Below are positions 7,868-16,500 of a stretch of 27,562 bases of DNA, in pieces; the first letter of the stretch is position 1; the number at the start of each line of letters is the position of its first letter. The DNA is from CAYSPU01 sp964432995 (GTDB taxonomy: Bacteria > Verrucomicrobiota > Verrucomicrobiia > Limisphaerales > JAHDYP01): the NCBI GenBank assembly GCA_964432995.1, contig CAYSPU010000048.1, positions 1-27,562 on the forward strand, in the 5' to 3' direction. The notes beneath the pieces were generated by a model. The model did not search any database and was not told the origin of the DNA. It was given only the letters and a program-made list of their open reading frames with translations. A program made the translations under genes and the position numbers.

Positions 7868-7924
7868 ATACCTCTCTACAACTTGCGGCAGGCTTCACGG
7901 TCCAATTCCGAGACCTCAGTGTCT

Positions 7925-7951
7925 TTATCGGCAAGTGCGGGAGATACTTGA
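7925..7951 (-). promoter_or_regulatory. Sigma-28 promoter of flgM-like/fliS unit
   Basis: Minus strand TCAAGTAT (7951-7944), 11 nt, then GCCGATAA (7932-7925). The -10 is identical to the FliA consensus, the spacer has exactly the consensus length, and the -35 matches in 6 of 8 positions. The start should lie near 7917-7919, leaving a leader of about 50 nt. This is the best of the five sigma-28 sites in the window. Confidence 0.85.
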
Positions 7952-8067
7952 GTTCCAAGTGGGCCGGGCGGTCGGTCTCTCAAACGTCACCGTCCAAAGG
8001 GGTTGTGGAGTCCGGCCCGCGGGCTTTCGGCAGCATCCCCCGCCGGACACCCCCCGGAAGACGCCCA

Positions 8068-8793
8068 CTACCGGGCCGGCAGAGAGTCCACCACACAACT
8101 GAGGGTGAACTGCCCAAAACGACGCGGAGAGGCGAGGATCGACTGCGGTTCGGCGCCGGTCGGCGTGGCGAAGTGCCGTTTGTAGTAGCTTCGGGCCGGA
8201 CCGGCAACGGAATCCTGGCTCCCCTCGAAGATCTCGTCGACGGCCCAGACATTCGTGGGTGGGCTAGGGAAGACCAGGTGCATGCGCCAGCCAATGGCTA
8301 CCGGCGGATAGGGCTTGTAGTGGGTGAGCTGACAGAACATCACGGCGTCGCAGCCGGTTTCCTTGGTCACGCGGCTGAAGAGGTCCCGGGGCAGGGCGTC
8401 CGTGTACGCCCATCCCGTGCGCCCCGTCCATTGTCGCAGGTTCTCGCGGGCGACGGGCACCAACTCGAACCGGGCGCAACGCAGGAGTTCGGCATGGACG
8501 ATGGGTTCGAGGGCGTCGCGGCCGTCGTTGAGGGTGGGATCCTGGCCGATGACGTGGAGGGGGAGGATGGCCACGCGCTTGAGGCTGGCCGGCAGGATGC
8601 TGGATTGGCGATAGACATTCGCCGGGAGCGCCGACCGGCCGTCGGCGGAGCCTCCACCGCCGGTGCTGGCGCAGCCGGCAAGCAGCGCCAACAGGACGGC
8701 GGCACCGACCGCGCGCAACGCGTGGGTCCCGAGCGACGCGCGTGTTGGCGCCGGTCGTGCCGACCGCGGTGCGAGGTGTTGGCGGGTCATCAT
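8068..8793 (-). CDS. Outer-membrane-type lipoprotein of unknown function
   Basis: The protein starts at one of two adjacent ATGs (8793 or 8790; an upstream GTG at 8817 is less likely). It has a basic N-region, a hydrophobic stretch 'AVGAAVLLALLAGC' and a lipobox LAGC with Cys41, followed by a Gly/Ser linker and 'CASTGGGG'. The mature part, about 200 residues, opens with 'RVAILPLHVIGQDPTLND' and continues with an alpha/beta pattern including 'CDAVMFCQLTHYKPYPP'. That resembles the GNA1162/CsgG/TolB-N style of periplasmic lipoproteins, but I cannot name a family. It lies between fliD and the flgM-like gene and starts 34 bp past the fliD stop, so it is probably cotranscribed with fliD. A role in the flagellar envelope is inferred from position only. 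Confidence 0.8.
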   Translation of the reverse strand: MMTRQHLAPRSARPAPTRASLGTHALRAVGAAVLLALLAGCASTGGGGSADGRSALPANVYRQSSILPASLKRVAILPLHVIGQDPTLNDGRDALEPIVHAELLRCARFELVPVARENLRQWTGRTGWAYTDALPRDLFSRVTKETGCDAVMFCQLTHYKPYPPVAIGWRMHLVFPSPPTNVWAVDEIFEGSQDSVAGPARSYYKRHFATPTGAEPQSILASPRRFGQFTLSCVVDSLPAR

Positions 8794-8826
8794 GGCCGGC
8801 GTTCGTAGCTCAAGCACTGGCCGCGA

Positions 8827-10608
8827 CTAGGAACTGGACTTCGGGCTCGAGCTGAACTGGTTGAGCAGGTAGGTCAGTTGCTGGTTGAGCTGCTGCTGCG
8901 CCTGTTCCATGGCGACGAAACTCGCTTTCCAGGTATCGATCTGGGCCAGGACGAGCCGTTCCAAGTCCGCCACCTGAGTGTCGATCGCCGTGGCCCGTTT
9001 GTCGAGATTGGTTTGCTTCGTGATCAGGCTGCCGTCGTCGCCGACGAGACGTTCCAGGTAGGCATCCAGCTTGACGGCCAGACCGCTGCCCGCGGTGCTG
9101 AAGAACTCCTGCACCGCATCCAAATCGGTGGCCAGCGCCGCATCGAGCTTCGCGGTGTCTTCGAGCTTGAGCTTGTTGTCCTCGCTGTTGGTCGTGTAAC
9201 CGAGCTTCTCCAACTGGTTGATGACGCCGCTGAGCCCGGAAATGGATCCGAAGACCATGCCGCGGAGGCTGGTGGCGGCTTCTTCGGCTTCGCGTTGGTT
9301 GGCCAGAACCGAGGCTTCCACCGAGCCGTCGTCCTCGACGGTGACCGCGGTCTTGGAGTCGATCATCGACTGGACCTTGTTATATTGGGCGACGAAACCC
9401 TCGATGGCGTCCTTGATGGTCGCCGTGTCGCTGCCCACGGTGACGGTGGTGGTGCCGCCTTCTTTCAGGGCGGTGACGGTCAGGCCGGTGATGCCGGACG
9501 CGTCGCCGGTGATTGTGTTCGAGCGGCTGCGCTGCTCGCTGCCGCCGTTGACGGTGTAGGTGGCGTCCTGACCCCGTTCGAGAGTGGTGCTGCCGAGGAA
9601 ACCCAGCGCCTCGAGGAAGTTGCCCTGCTTGTCCTGAACGGCGATGCCGATATCGCCAGTGGCTTTGCTCGTCAGCGAGAAGCGATCGTTCACCGCGTCG
9701 TAACTGGCCGTCACGCCGGCGTCGGAATCGTTGATCCGCTGCATGACCGTCGCCAGGGTGTCCGTGGCGGAGAAGGTGATGTCCTTGCCGTTGATGGTGA
9801 AGGTGCCGGTGGCGTTGGGTTGGCCGCCGCCGTCGAAACCGGTGTTGATGGCGGTGGCTAGGTTGGCGGAAGCGAGGGCGACCCCGAGCCGCGCGCTGCC
9901 CAGCGCCCCGGAGCTGGTGATCGGGCCGGCGCCGGAGGGTGTGTTGTAGAGCTTCGCTGCCTGCAGGAAGTTGCTCGAGTCGGTCGCGCTGCCCAGGATG
10001 ATGTCGCCGCCGCCCACCCGGTTCAGGGTAATCGTGTCCGTCTCGGTGTCGTAGCCGGCCTCGATCGTGCCGCCGGTCTGGTCCGAGATATCCTGGAACA
10101 CGGCCTTCAGGGTTTTGCTCGAGTCGATGGTGACCTGGTAGCCGTTGATCGTGATCGTGCCGGAGGTGGCCGGTGGGTAGAACCCGGATTCACTCAGCGT
10201 CGGACCTTCTTCGGAGCCGGCGAGGGTGACGTCCGCGGTGTGGAGGGACTGGCTGATCCCCAGCCCGGACCCGTTGCTGCCGACCAGGCGCGCCGCCGTG
10301 GCCAGTTGGCTGAAATGAAATGTGTAAACCCCCTGCGTCGCGTCCGCCGCCGTGCTGGCCGAGGCAACCGTCTCGTCGCCGACACTCACCGTCCGGCTGC
10401 CGTAGAGGGAAGACTCCTTGAGGGCGGCGACGGAGTTCTGCAGCGATTTCAGCTCGGTGATGAGGCTGCCGTAGGCGGTGCTTTGTTCGCGGAGGTCGGC
10501 TTGTTCAACGCGAAGCCGTTGCTGCGGAAGGCGTTCCACCTCCGCCATCTGGTCGATGAACGATTGCCAATCAAACCCGGACACTAATCCTGAGAGACTT
10601 ACGCCCAT
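8827..10608 (-). CDS. fliD: Flagellar filament cap protein FliD
   Basis: FliD (HAP2) caps the growing filament and folds incoming flagellin. The product from the ATG at 10606-10608 is 593 residues. The N-terminus 'MGVSLSGLVSGFDWQSFIDQMAEVERLPQQRL' is the FliD_N pattern. The C-terminal 120 residues form a long coiled coil ending in a Ser-rich tail ('LLNQFSSSPKSSS'). The middle has two related Ig-like stretches around 'GTITINGYQVTIDSSKTLKAVFQDISDQTGG' and 'GTFTINGKDITFSATDTLATVMQRINDSDAG'. A GTG at 10660-10662 would add 18 residues not typical of the family. A promoter placed between the two starts argues against it. Confidence 0.94.
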   Translation of the reverse strand: MGVSLSGLVSGFDWQSFIDQMAEVERLPQQRLRVEQADLREQSTAYGSLITELKSLQNSVAALKESSLYGSRTVSVGDETVASASTAADATQGVYTFHFSQLATAARLVGSNGSGLGISQSLHTADVTLAGSEEGPTLSESGFYPPATSGTITINGYQVTIDSSKTLKAVFQDISDQTGGTIEAGYDTETDTITLNRVGGGDIILGSATDSSNFLQAAKLYNTPSGAGPITSSGALGSARLGVALASANLATAINTGFDGGGQPNATGTFTINGKDITFSATDTLATVMQRINDSDAGVTASYDAVNDRFSLTSKATGDIGIAVQDKQGNFLEALGFLGSTTLERGQDATYTVNGGSEQRSRSNTITGDASGITGLTVTALKEGGTTTVTVGSDTATIKDAIEGFVAQYNKVQSMIDSKTAVTVEDDGSVEASVLANQREAEEAATSLRGMVFGSISGLSGVINQLEKLGYTTNSEDNKLKLEDTAKLDAALATDLDAVQEFFSTAGSGLAVKLDAYLERLVGDDGSLITKQTNLDKRATAIDTQVADLERLVLAQIDTWKASFVAMEQAQQQLNQQLTYLLNQFSSSPKSSS

Positions 10609-10615
10609 GACGTAT

Positions 10616-10643
10616 CCATCGGCAGATTGACGGTCGGACTTGA
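10616..10643 (-). promoter_or_regulatory. Sigma-28-type promoter of fliD
   Basis: Minus strand TCAAGTCC (10643-10636), 12 nt, GCCGATGG (10623-10616). The -35 and spacer are the same as in the cheW site; the -10 matches the consensus in 6 of 8 positions. Its lower edge is only 7 nt from the fliD ATG, so the mRNA would begin at or within a few bases of the start codon. Confidence 0.55.
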
Positions 10644-10755
10644 GCCTGAACCGGCCCGGCACGGTTGGCGTCCGGCACCGATGGGACTCGCTTGGGACCC
10701 CGGACTCCCGACTCCCGACTCCGGACTACTTGCTTGGGGGCGGCTCCGATAAAGG

Positions 10756-10786
10756 AGAACCCGACCGGGGTTACCGGCCGGGTTCT
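10756..10786 (-). terminator. Terminator between flagellin and fliD
   Basis: Inverted repeat with 13-nt arms (10756-10768 and 10774-10786; 12 Watson-Crick pairs plus one G-U/mismatch) and a 5-nt loop, about 30 bp past the flagellin stop. On the minus strand it is followed by CCTTTATC, a short T-rich tail. Strong candidate for ending the abundant flagellin message ahead of fliD, which has its own promoter. Confidence 0.75.
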
Positions 10787-10817
10787 GTGGTTATTCGCCA
10801 AACCGCTGACTTGTCGG

Positions 10818-11612
10818 CTAGGACAGGAGCTGCAAGGCCGACTGCGGAGTAGCGTTTGCCTGGGCCAGCATCGCCGTGCCTGCCTGGACGAGGATGTTGT
10901 ACCGGGCAAATTGCGTGCTTTCCTCAGCAACGTCGACGTCCTTGATCCGGCTGTTGGCGGCTGAGAGGTTGTCCTTCAGAACGCCCAACTGATCGTTGTA
11001 GGAATTCAACGCGGAGATGTTGGCACCGATGGTCGCGCGATCCGTCGCCAGCGAGGTGATGCGTGTCTTGATCGTGGAGAGGGCGGTCGCGGCGCCAGAC
11101 GCCGTGCCCACGCTACCCGCATCGGCGCTGTAGGTGGTCGCCGCCACGCCGTTCATGCTGTAGGTCTTGCCTTCGCTGTCCACAACCACGCTGAGAGCCG
11201 AGCCGCTGAAGAGGGAGACGCCATTGAAGTCCTTGGTCGTCAGGTCCGAAATGTAGCCTTCCAGCTTCGTGAACTCCGCGTCATACAGCGCGCGATCGGC
11301 ATCACCCTTGGTCACGTCCTGCGCGAGGATGGCCAGCTCGCTCATGCGGTCCAGGGCGGTGGACACCTTCTTCAGGAATCCATCCTGGGTCTGCGCGAAC
11401 GAAATGGCATTGCTCACATTGGTGCGGGCCGCGCCAATCCGGTTGATCTGAGCGTCAAACCGCATGCTCACCGCCAACCCGGCGGCGTCATCTTCGGGAG
11501 AGACGATCTTCGATCCAGAGGAGAGGCGAGCCAACGACTTGGACAACATCGCCGAGGATTCCCCAAGCAGACGAGCGCTGCTTTGGGCCGACACATTAGT
11601 ATTAATAACCAT
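10818..11612 (-). CDS. Flagellin
   Basis: The filament subunit: 264 residues, a short flagellin with almost no surface-exposed insertion. The N-terminal D0/D1 helices are clear ('MVINTNVSAQSSARLLGESS', then 'LARLSSGSKIVSPEDDAAGLAVS' at about 28-50). The C-terminal helix ends 'QFARYNILVQAGTAMLAQANATPQSALQLLS', the part used for export and FliS binding. A short variable centre spans about 140-180. An excellent Shine-Dalgarno (AAGGAG, 5-6 nt before the ATG) marks the start. It is expressed from a sigma-28 promoter at the end of a leader of about 135 nt and ends at a strong hairpin. It is the only flagellin in the window. Ser/Thr residues in the centre could be glycosylation sites, which is speculative. 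Confidence 0.97.
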   Translation of the reverse strand: MVINTNVSAQSSARLLGESSAMLSKSLARLSSGSKIVSPEDDAAGLAVSMRFDAQINRIGAARTNVSNAISFAQTQDGFLKKVSTALDRMSELAILAQDVTKGDADRALYDAEFTKLEGYISDLTTKDFNGVSLFSGSALSVVVDSEGKTYSMNGVAATTYSADAGSVGTASGAATALSTIKTRITSLATDRATIGANISALNSYNDQLGVLKDNLSAANSRIKDVDVAEESTQFARYNILVQAGTAMLAQANATPQSALQLLS

Positions 11613-11616
11613 ACGG

Positions 11617-11627
11617 ACTCCTTCCTT
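11617..11627 (-). promoter_or_regulatory. Strong ribosome binding site of flagellin
   Basis: Minus strand AAGGAAGGAGT ends 4 nt before the ATG at 11612. It is the best Shine-Dalgarno in the window, as expected for the most abundant protein. Most other minus-strand genes here have weak ones. Confidence 0.85.
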
Positions 11628-11652
11628 GAGTCACCCCTTGCGGGGATTTCTT

Positions 11653-11671
11653 CGCGGCGTTCCGTGCCGCG
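11653..11671 (-). other. Hairpin in flagellin 5' leader
   Basis: Perfect 6-bp stem (CGCGGC / GCCGCG) with a 7-nt loop, 40-58 nt upstream of the flagellin ATG, inside the predicted 135-nt leader. It could stabilise the message or affect translation; this is not established. Confidence 0.4.
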
Positions 11672-11754
11672 GGCGGAATTTCTTCGAGGGCTTCCACCGT
11701 TTTCCCTGCCGGCTCTTACTGGCTGCCGGCCGCCATTGTCTTTCGACACCCCTC

Positions 11755-11781
11755 TTTACGGCAGGCCCCGAAAACACTTGA
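11755..11781 (-). promoter_or_regulatory. Sigma-28 promoter of flagellin
   Basis: Minus strand TCAAGTGT (11781-11774), 11 nt, GCCGTAAA (11762-11755). Consensus spacing. The -10 differs from GCCGATAA at two adjacent positions. Shares the TCAAG core with the four other sites. The start is expected near 11748. Confidence 0.7.
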
Positions 11782-12149
11782 GCGCGATCTGCCAGCCCGC
11801 ATCGGGGCGGCCCCCGGCCCCGGCCCGCCCTGCATGAGGCATCGAGAGCGGCAGCCGCCCCTCTCGGAGGCGGGATGCCCAGCACACCAACGGACCCGAC
11901 GACTACGCAAGCCGACCCGGGCACTGCAACTCATCGAAATTGAAATCCTGCCCCCCGCAATCCTGTCCAGCGCCGTGTCCCGGACTTTGTCACGCGCTCC
12001 ACCACACACCGCTGCGTGACCACCCCTCTGAAAAACTCTACGCCAGATGTCCGAAGCCGCAGAAGGCGGTCCCCCTCAAGGACTCGCGCCTTTGGAGAAG
12101 TTCAGGGCGATGCCGTCGCGGTCTGGATCCTGCTCGGCCGGGCGGCGCT
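11782..12149. other. Intergenic region upstream of flagellin and phosphatase
   Basis: Between the divergently transcribed flagellin and alkaline phosphatase genes lie 537 bp without a credible gene. The left third is the flagellin leader and sigma-28 promoter. From 11782 to 12149 only short frames with biased composition are seen, and no convincing sigma-70 promoter for the phosphatase gene could be picked by eye. No tRNA or repeat was found. Confidence 0.7.
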
Positions 12150-13583
12150 ATGATACGAGTCACACGTCATTTGCTTTGCACCACAGGGGCGCTTTTCGTC
12201 GGGCTTTTCTGCCCGGTCGCGCCGGAACTTCACGCTGCCAGAAACGTCATTTTGTTCATTGGGGACGGGATGGGCTACGGCCATTTGAAGATCGGGCGGG
12301 ATTATCTGGGAGCACCCTTCTGCTTTGAGAGCTTCCACCACGGCCAGGCCGTCACGACGTTGCCATCCGGAGCGAGCACCGACTCCGCCACGTCCGGGAC
12401 CGCGTTGGCGACCGGTTACCAGAACCCCGAGAACGGTCTCATTGGATCCGACTCCGACGGTGTACCGGTGAAGAGCATTCTGGAGATTGCCCGGGAGGCC
12501 GGCATGAAGTGCGGCATCGTCACCACCGACGACATCGGCGGCGCCACGCCCGGGGCGTTCGGAGCCCACGAACCCAGCCGGAACAACGTCGAGGAGATTC
12601 GCCTCGACTACGTCGCGGCGGACACGACCGAAGGACGCGAGCATCCGGCGAGCCTGCCCGATGTGTTGCTGGGCGGCGGTCGTGCCGGCGGGTCGGCCTA
12701 CCGCGCGGTCGCGGCGCAGGCCGGCTACTCCTACGTGGGCGATGTCACGGCGCTCGCCTCCTTCACGGGCGAAGGTCGGCTGCTGGGGCTCTTCCGGTCC
12801 GGCACCCTGACCGCGGAGTTCGCCCGGCCGTCCTCGAGCGCCTCGGCCACTGAACCGCATCTCAGCGAGATGGTCGTGGCCGCGCTCGACCGGGTGCATC
12901 CGAACGACGACCGCGGTTTCTTCCTCATGATCGAGAGCGCCTTGATCGACAAGATCTCCCACGATGGGACGATCGATCGCCGGGCCTACCTCGAAGCCGA
13001 ATTGGCGGAGTTCGACCGCGCCGTCCAGGTGGCGATTGCCTGGGACCTGCTCCATCCGGAAGATGAGACCTTGATCCTAGTGACGGCCGACCACGAGACC
13101 GGGATCAGTCTGCGGACGACGGGGAACTGGTACTACGCCGGCACCAGTCACACGAAGAACAATGTTCCCATCTTCACCAACCATGATGTGGGGATCGGCG
13201 GAACGGTCATCGACAACACGGACACGTTCGCGGTGATGTGGAATTTCCTTTTCCCTCCGCCCGAGCCGCCCTCCGCGGTGACCGTCGCCCGGAACGCCGG
13301 CCAACTGACCCTGCGTTGGAACCCTTCTCCCGAGGCGATCGGTTACCAAGTCAAGCGCTCCACCACCAGCGGCGGGCCCTACGCCCCCATCGCCACGACG
13401 GAAACCACGAGCTTCGTGGACGCGACCGCGGGTGCCGGATCGAGCTACTACTACGTGGTCGCGGCGTTCAACGCCATGGGCGAAGCCGCCGAGTCAACGG
13501 AAGTGAAAGCCGATCTGGCGGGACCGGCACCGCGCGCGGCCAGAGGGCCCAGGATCAACAAGCGCGGCGCGCAGTTGAACTGA
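12150..13583 (+). CDS. Secreted alkaline phosphatase with C-terminal FN3 domain
   Basis: Alkaline phosphatases remove phosphate from monoesters using two zinc ions and a serine nucleophile. This 477-residue protein has a signal peptide (1 to about 29, cleavage after 'LHA'). Metal ligand Asp39 is in 'IGDGMG', nucleophile Ser79 in 'TDSATSGTALATG', the Glu262/Asp267/His271 set in 'IESALIDKISH', Asp314-His315 in 'TADHETG', and His334 in 'TSHTKNNVP'. All key residues are present. Residues about 370-455 form a fibronectin type III domain ('TLRWNPSPEAIGYQVKRSTTSGGPY'), common in exported enzymes that bind surfaces or polysaccharide. The frame stays open back to 11940, but the ATG at 12150 begins the signal peptide. 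It is the only complete plus-strand gene in the window and ends 3 bp from the stop of the convergent glycosyltransferase gene. Confidence 0.93.
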   Translation: MIRVTRHLLCTTGALFVGLFCPVAPELHAARNVILFIGDGMGYGHLKIGRDYLGAPFCFESFHHGQAVTTLPSGASTDSATSGTALATGYQNPENGLIGSDSDGVPVKSILEIAREAGMKCGIVTTDDIGGATPGAFGAHEPSRNNVEEIRLDYVAADTTEGREHPASLPDVLLGGGRAGGSAYRAVAAQAGYSYVGDVTALASFTGEGRLLGLFRSGTLTAEFARPSSSASATEPHLSEMVVAALDRVHPNDDRGFFLMIESALIDKISHDGTIDRRAYLEAELAEFDRAVQVAIAWDLLHPEDETLILVTADHETGISLRTTGNWYYAGTSHTKNNVPIFTNHDVGIGGTVIDNTDTFAVMWNFLFPPPEPPSAVTVARNAGQLTLRWNPSPEAIGYQVKRSTTSGGPYAPIATTETTSFVDATAGAGSSYYYVVAAFNAMGEAAESTEVKADLAGPAPRAARGPRINKRGAQLN

Positions 13584-13586
13584 CGC

Positions 13587-16500
13587 TCACACCGAGCTGG
13601 CGGCGGTTTCCGCAGTGGCCACCTCGGCCACGACCGCTTCGAGGATCGCCGCCGCCTCCGGCAGCACCTGGCGCAACTCCGGCAGTCGGGCGTTGATGCT
13701 GGCGACGGTGTCGCCGGCGCCGAACGCGGCGCACCGACGATACCATTCGACGAACGCGCGGCTCACGAGCGCCGACGCCTGATCGGCCAGGCGCGGAAGG
13801 TCGCGTGGCGTCCGTTCGGCGAGGTCGCAGAACAGGAGCGCCGCCAGCGATTCGGGACTTCCCTGCGCACGATGGATCCGGTCCCACAAGGGCCGGGCCT
13901 GACGGCACTGCTGGCTCAGGAGCAAGACCTCGGCCCGCTGTGCCAGGAGGGCCTCGTCGTGCGGCAGGTGCCGGACGGCTTCCCCGGTCCAGTCGCAGGC
14001 GAACTCGAGGAACTCGGGTTGGCTGAGGGCGATCCGCCCGCCGAGCCGCCACGCGGCCGCGTCCTGGGCATCCTTGCTGATGGCCTCATGCAACCGCTGC
14101 AGGGCTTCGAGGGCTTGACCGCGCTCGAAGAGGGCATTGGCCTCGTCCAGACGCGACCGGCTCGCAGGAACGGCGCCTGGCGGCTCCACTGGCGCAGTGT
14201 GTCCGGTCGCGCGCTCGCCGGGCTGTGCCGCGGGCGAGGGCGCGCCGTCGCGCCGGCTTTGAGCGGTGCCTGTGACTGCGGGCAGCGGGATCTTGAGAGA
14301 GATACCATCGGGCGCGCGCTCCGGAGTGGGGTAGCCGGCTTCGAGCGGTTGGCCAGCGGGGATCTGCCACTTCCGTTTGAACAACTCCCAGTTCCGCAGC
14401 ATCGCCGCCCGGTAATCGATCCGCTCACCCTGAAACGTCTGACCACCCGTGTGGTGCACAAACACACCCTGGGCAATCCGAATGCCGAATCCCGCCAGTT
14501 GCGCCCGGATGCACCAGTCGTCGTCCTCGAAGTTGCCCGATCCGAACTGCTCGTCCAGACCGCCGATGGCGGAGATGACTTCGCGTCGGGCGAGCAGGCA
14601 GAATCCGACGACGCGGGTTTCCGGGACGGACTCTCCGCGGTGTTCGGCGGCGAAGCGGGTGGCGTAGGCGGGCAGCTCGCTCAGTTTCGAGTAGCCGACC
14701 TTTTCGACCAGTTGCGGCCCGGAAACACGGTTGGACATGGGTCCGACAACGCCGGTGTGGGGGTGCCGCTGCAGCACATCGACCATGCCTGTCAGCCAGC
14801 CTGGCGTGACGACGGTGTCGTTGTTCAGCAGCACCACGAAGGCTCCGCGGGCCACGGCGAGCCCCTGGTTGTTCCCGGCGGCGAAGCCCAGGTTGGTCTC
14901 GTTGCGGATGACGGTGCGGTTGGCCTGCGCCGCCTGCCACCGTTTCAGGAATTTCGGCGTGTCGTCGGTGGAACCGTTGTCGACGACGATCACCTCGTGC
15001 GGCTCCGGCGTGTGGGCGGCGATGCTCTCCAGGCACGCGCGCGTGTGCGGGAGTTGGTTCCGCGCCAGAAGGACGATCGAGGCGAGGGCGGGCTTCGCGG
15101 TTTTCAGGGCCGGCGAATCTGCGCTCCCTGACTTTGTCGCGGTCGTGGCAGCGGGCGCCCTCTCGGCTGGAGGGGCGGATGGGGCACCCTGGGAAAACCG
15201 GTTTGTCTCGGAGAGTACGGCGAGCGCTTGGCTGGCCCGTTCCTGTTCGGCGGCACGCCCGAGTTTCTTGGCGAGTTGCCCTGCCAACTGCACAGCCTGG
15301 CGGGCGTGCACCTCGCTGAGCGGGTACAGTTCCGGCCCGATCTCGAGCAGGGCGTCGAGAATGGCTCCTGGGACCTTGGTGGCCGTGACGGCCTGGACGG
15401 CATCGAGCATCAGGCGGGTCGCGGCCTTGGTCTGCTGCATCCCCGCGAGGATGCGGCCCGCTTCGAACTTCGATCGCCAAAGGACAGTCGCCTCCGTATA
15501 GGCTTTGTCGGCCTCGGCCCGGCTGGCACACACGCTGTTGATGAGTTGGCCTTGAGCCAGCAGCACCAGGTGGCGGAGCTGCGGAGGCACGGCCGCCACG
15601 TACGGCCGGATGTTCGCCATGTGATTGGCGTGCAGCGGGGTCTTGCGGTTGACCGTCGGCTCGGCGTCGTTGAGGCGGTACCAGGCCAGCGGTTCCGGAA
15701 TGCACTCGAGCCGGTAGCCCTGGAGGACCGCCTTGGCAAAGAACTCCCAATCCTCGTGCCCGACGCCCCAATCCTCGTGGAACCCGCCCACCTGGAGAAA
15801 CACCTCGCGGCGGATGAGGGAATTGGTGTCGCCGAAGCAATTGCGGAGCGCCCCGGAGGCCACATCGTCACCGAGGAAAAGCCAGCGGGTCTTGGGCTGC
15901 AAGCCGTCATGAGGCGCGTCTTTGCCGGAGAAAGTGTCGAGCGCGCAGGTCACGATGTCCGCGCCGGTGTGCAGTGCCACTTTGACGAACGTGGACAACT
16001 CGTGCGGTTTGGCGCAGTTGTCATCATCCATGAACATGATGAACTCGCCGCGGGCGGCTTGCGCGGCGCGGTTGCGGGCGGCGCCGGGGTAGCGGTTTTC
16101 CGGGTTGCGCAGCAACTGCCAGCCGCGGCTGGCGAAGCGGGGTGCGAGTTCTTCGACGTACTGCAGCGCTTCCGGCTGGGTGCTGCCGTCGTCGACCAGG
16201 ACCACCTCGAAGTTCGGATAATCCAGCGCTTCGATCGACGCCAGCGCCTGTTTGAGATAGTGTGGGCGGTTCCAGTGCGACATGCAGACGCTGACCCGCG
16301 GGGGCAGGGAGAGCCCGGGAGGAAGGGTCACGGGCCTGGCCAGCAACTGCGCCAACTGACAGTCATGCCATTGCACCCAGGCGCGGTCGTTGGCCTGCGA
16401 GTCGACTGCGGGGGTGGCCGGGCGCATCCCGTCGCGCACCACGCGCTGCAGCTTCTCGGCCAACGCGCGGGCGCGAAGCGGGAAGCAGACCGGCTTCAGA

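Noticed and set aside
11940..12149. 70-codon extension of the alkaline phosphatase
   Set aside because: It would bury the signal peptide inside the protein and has a biased Cys/Pro/His composition.
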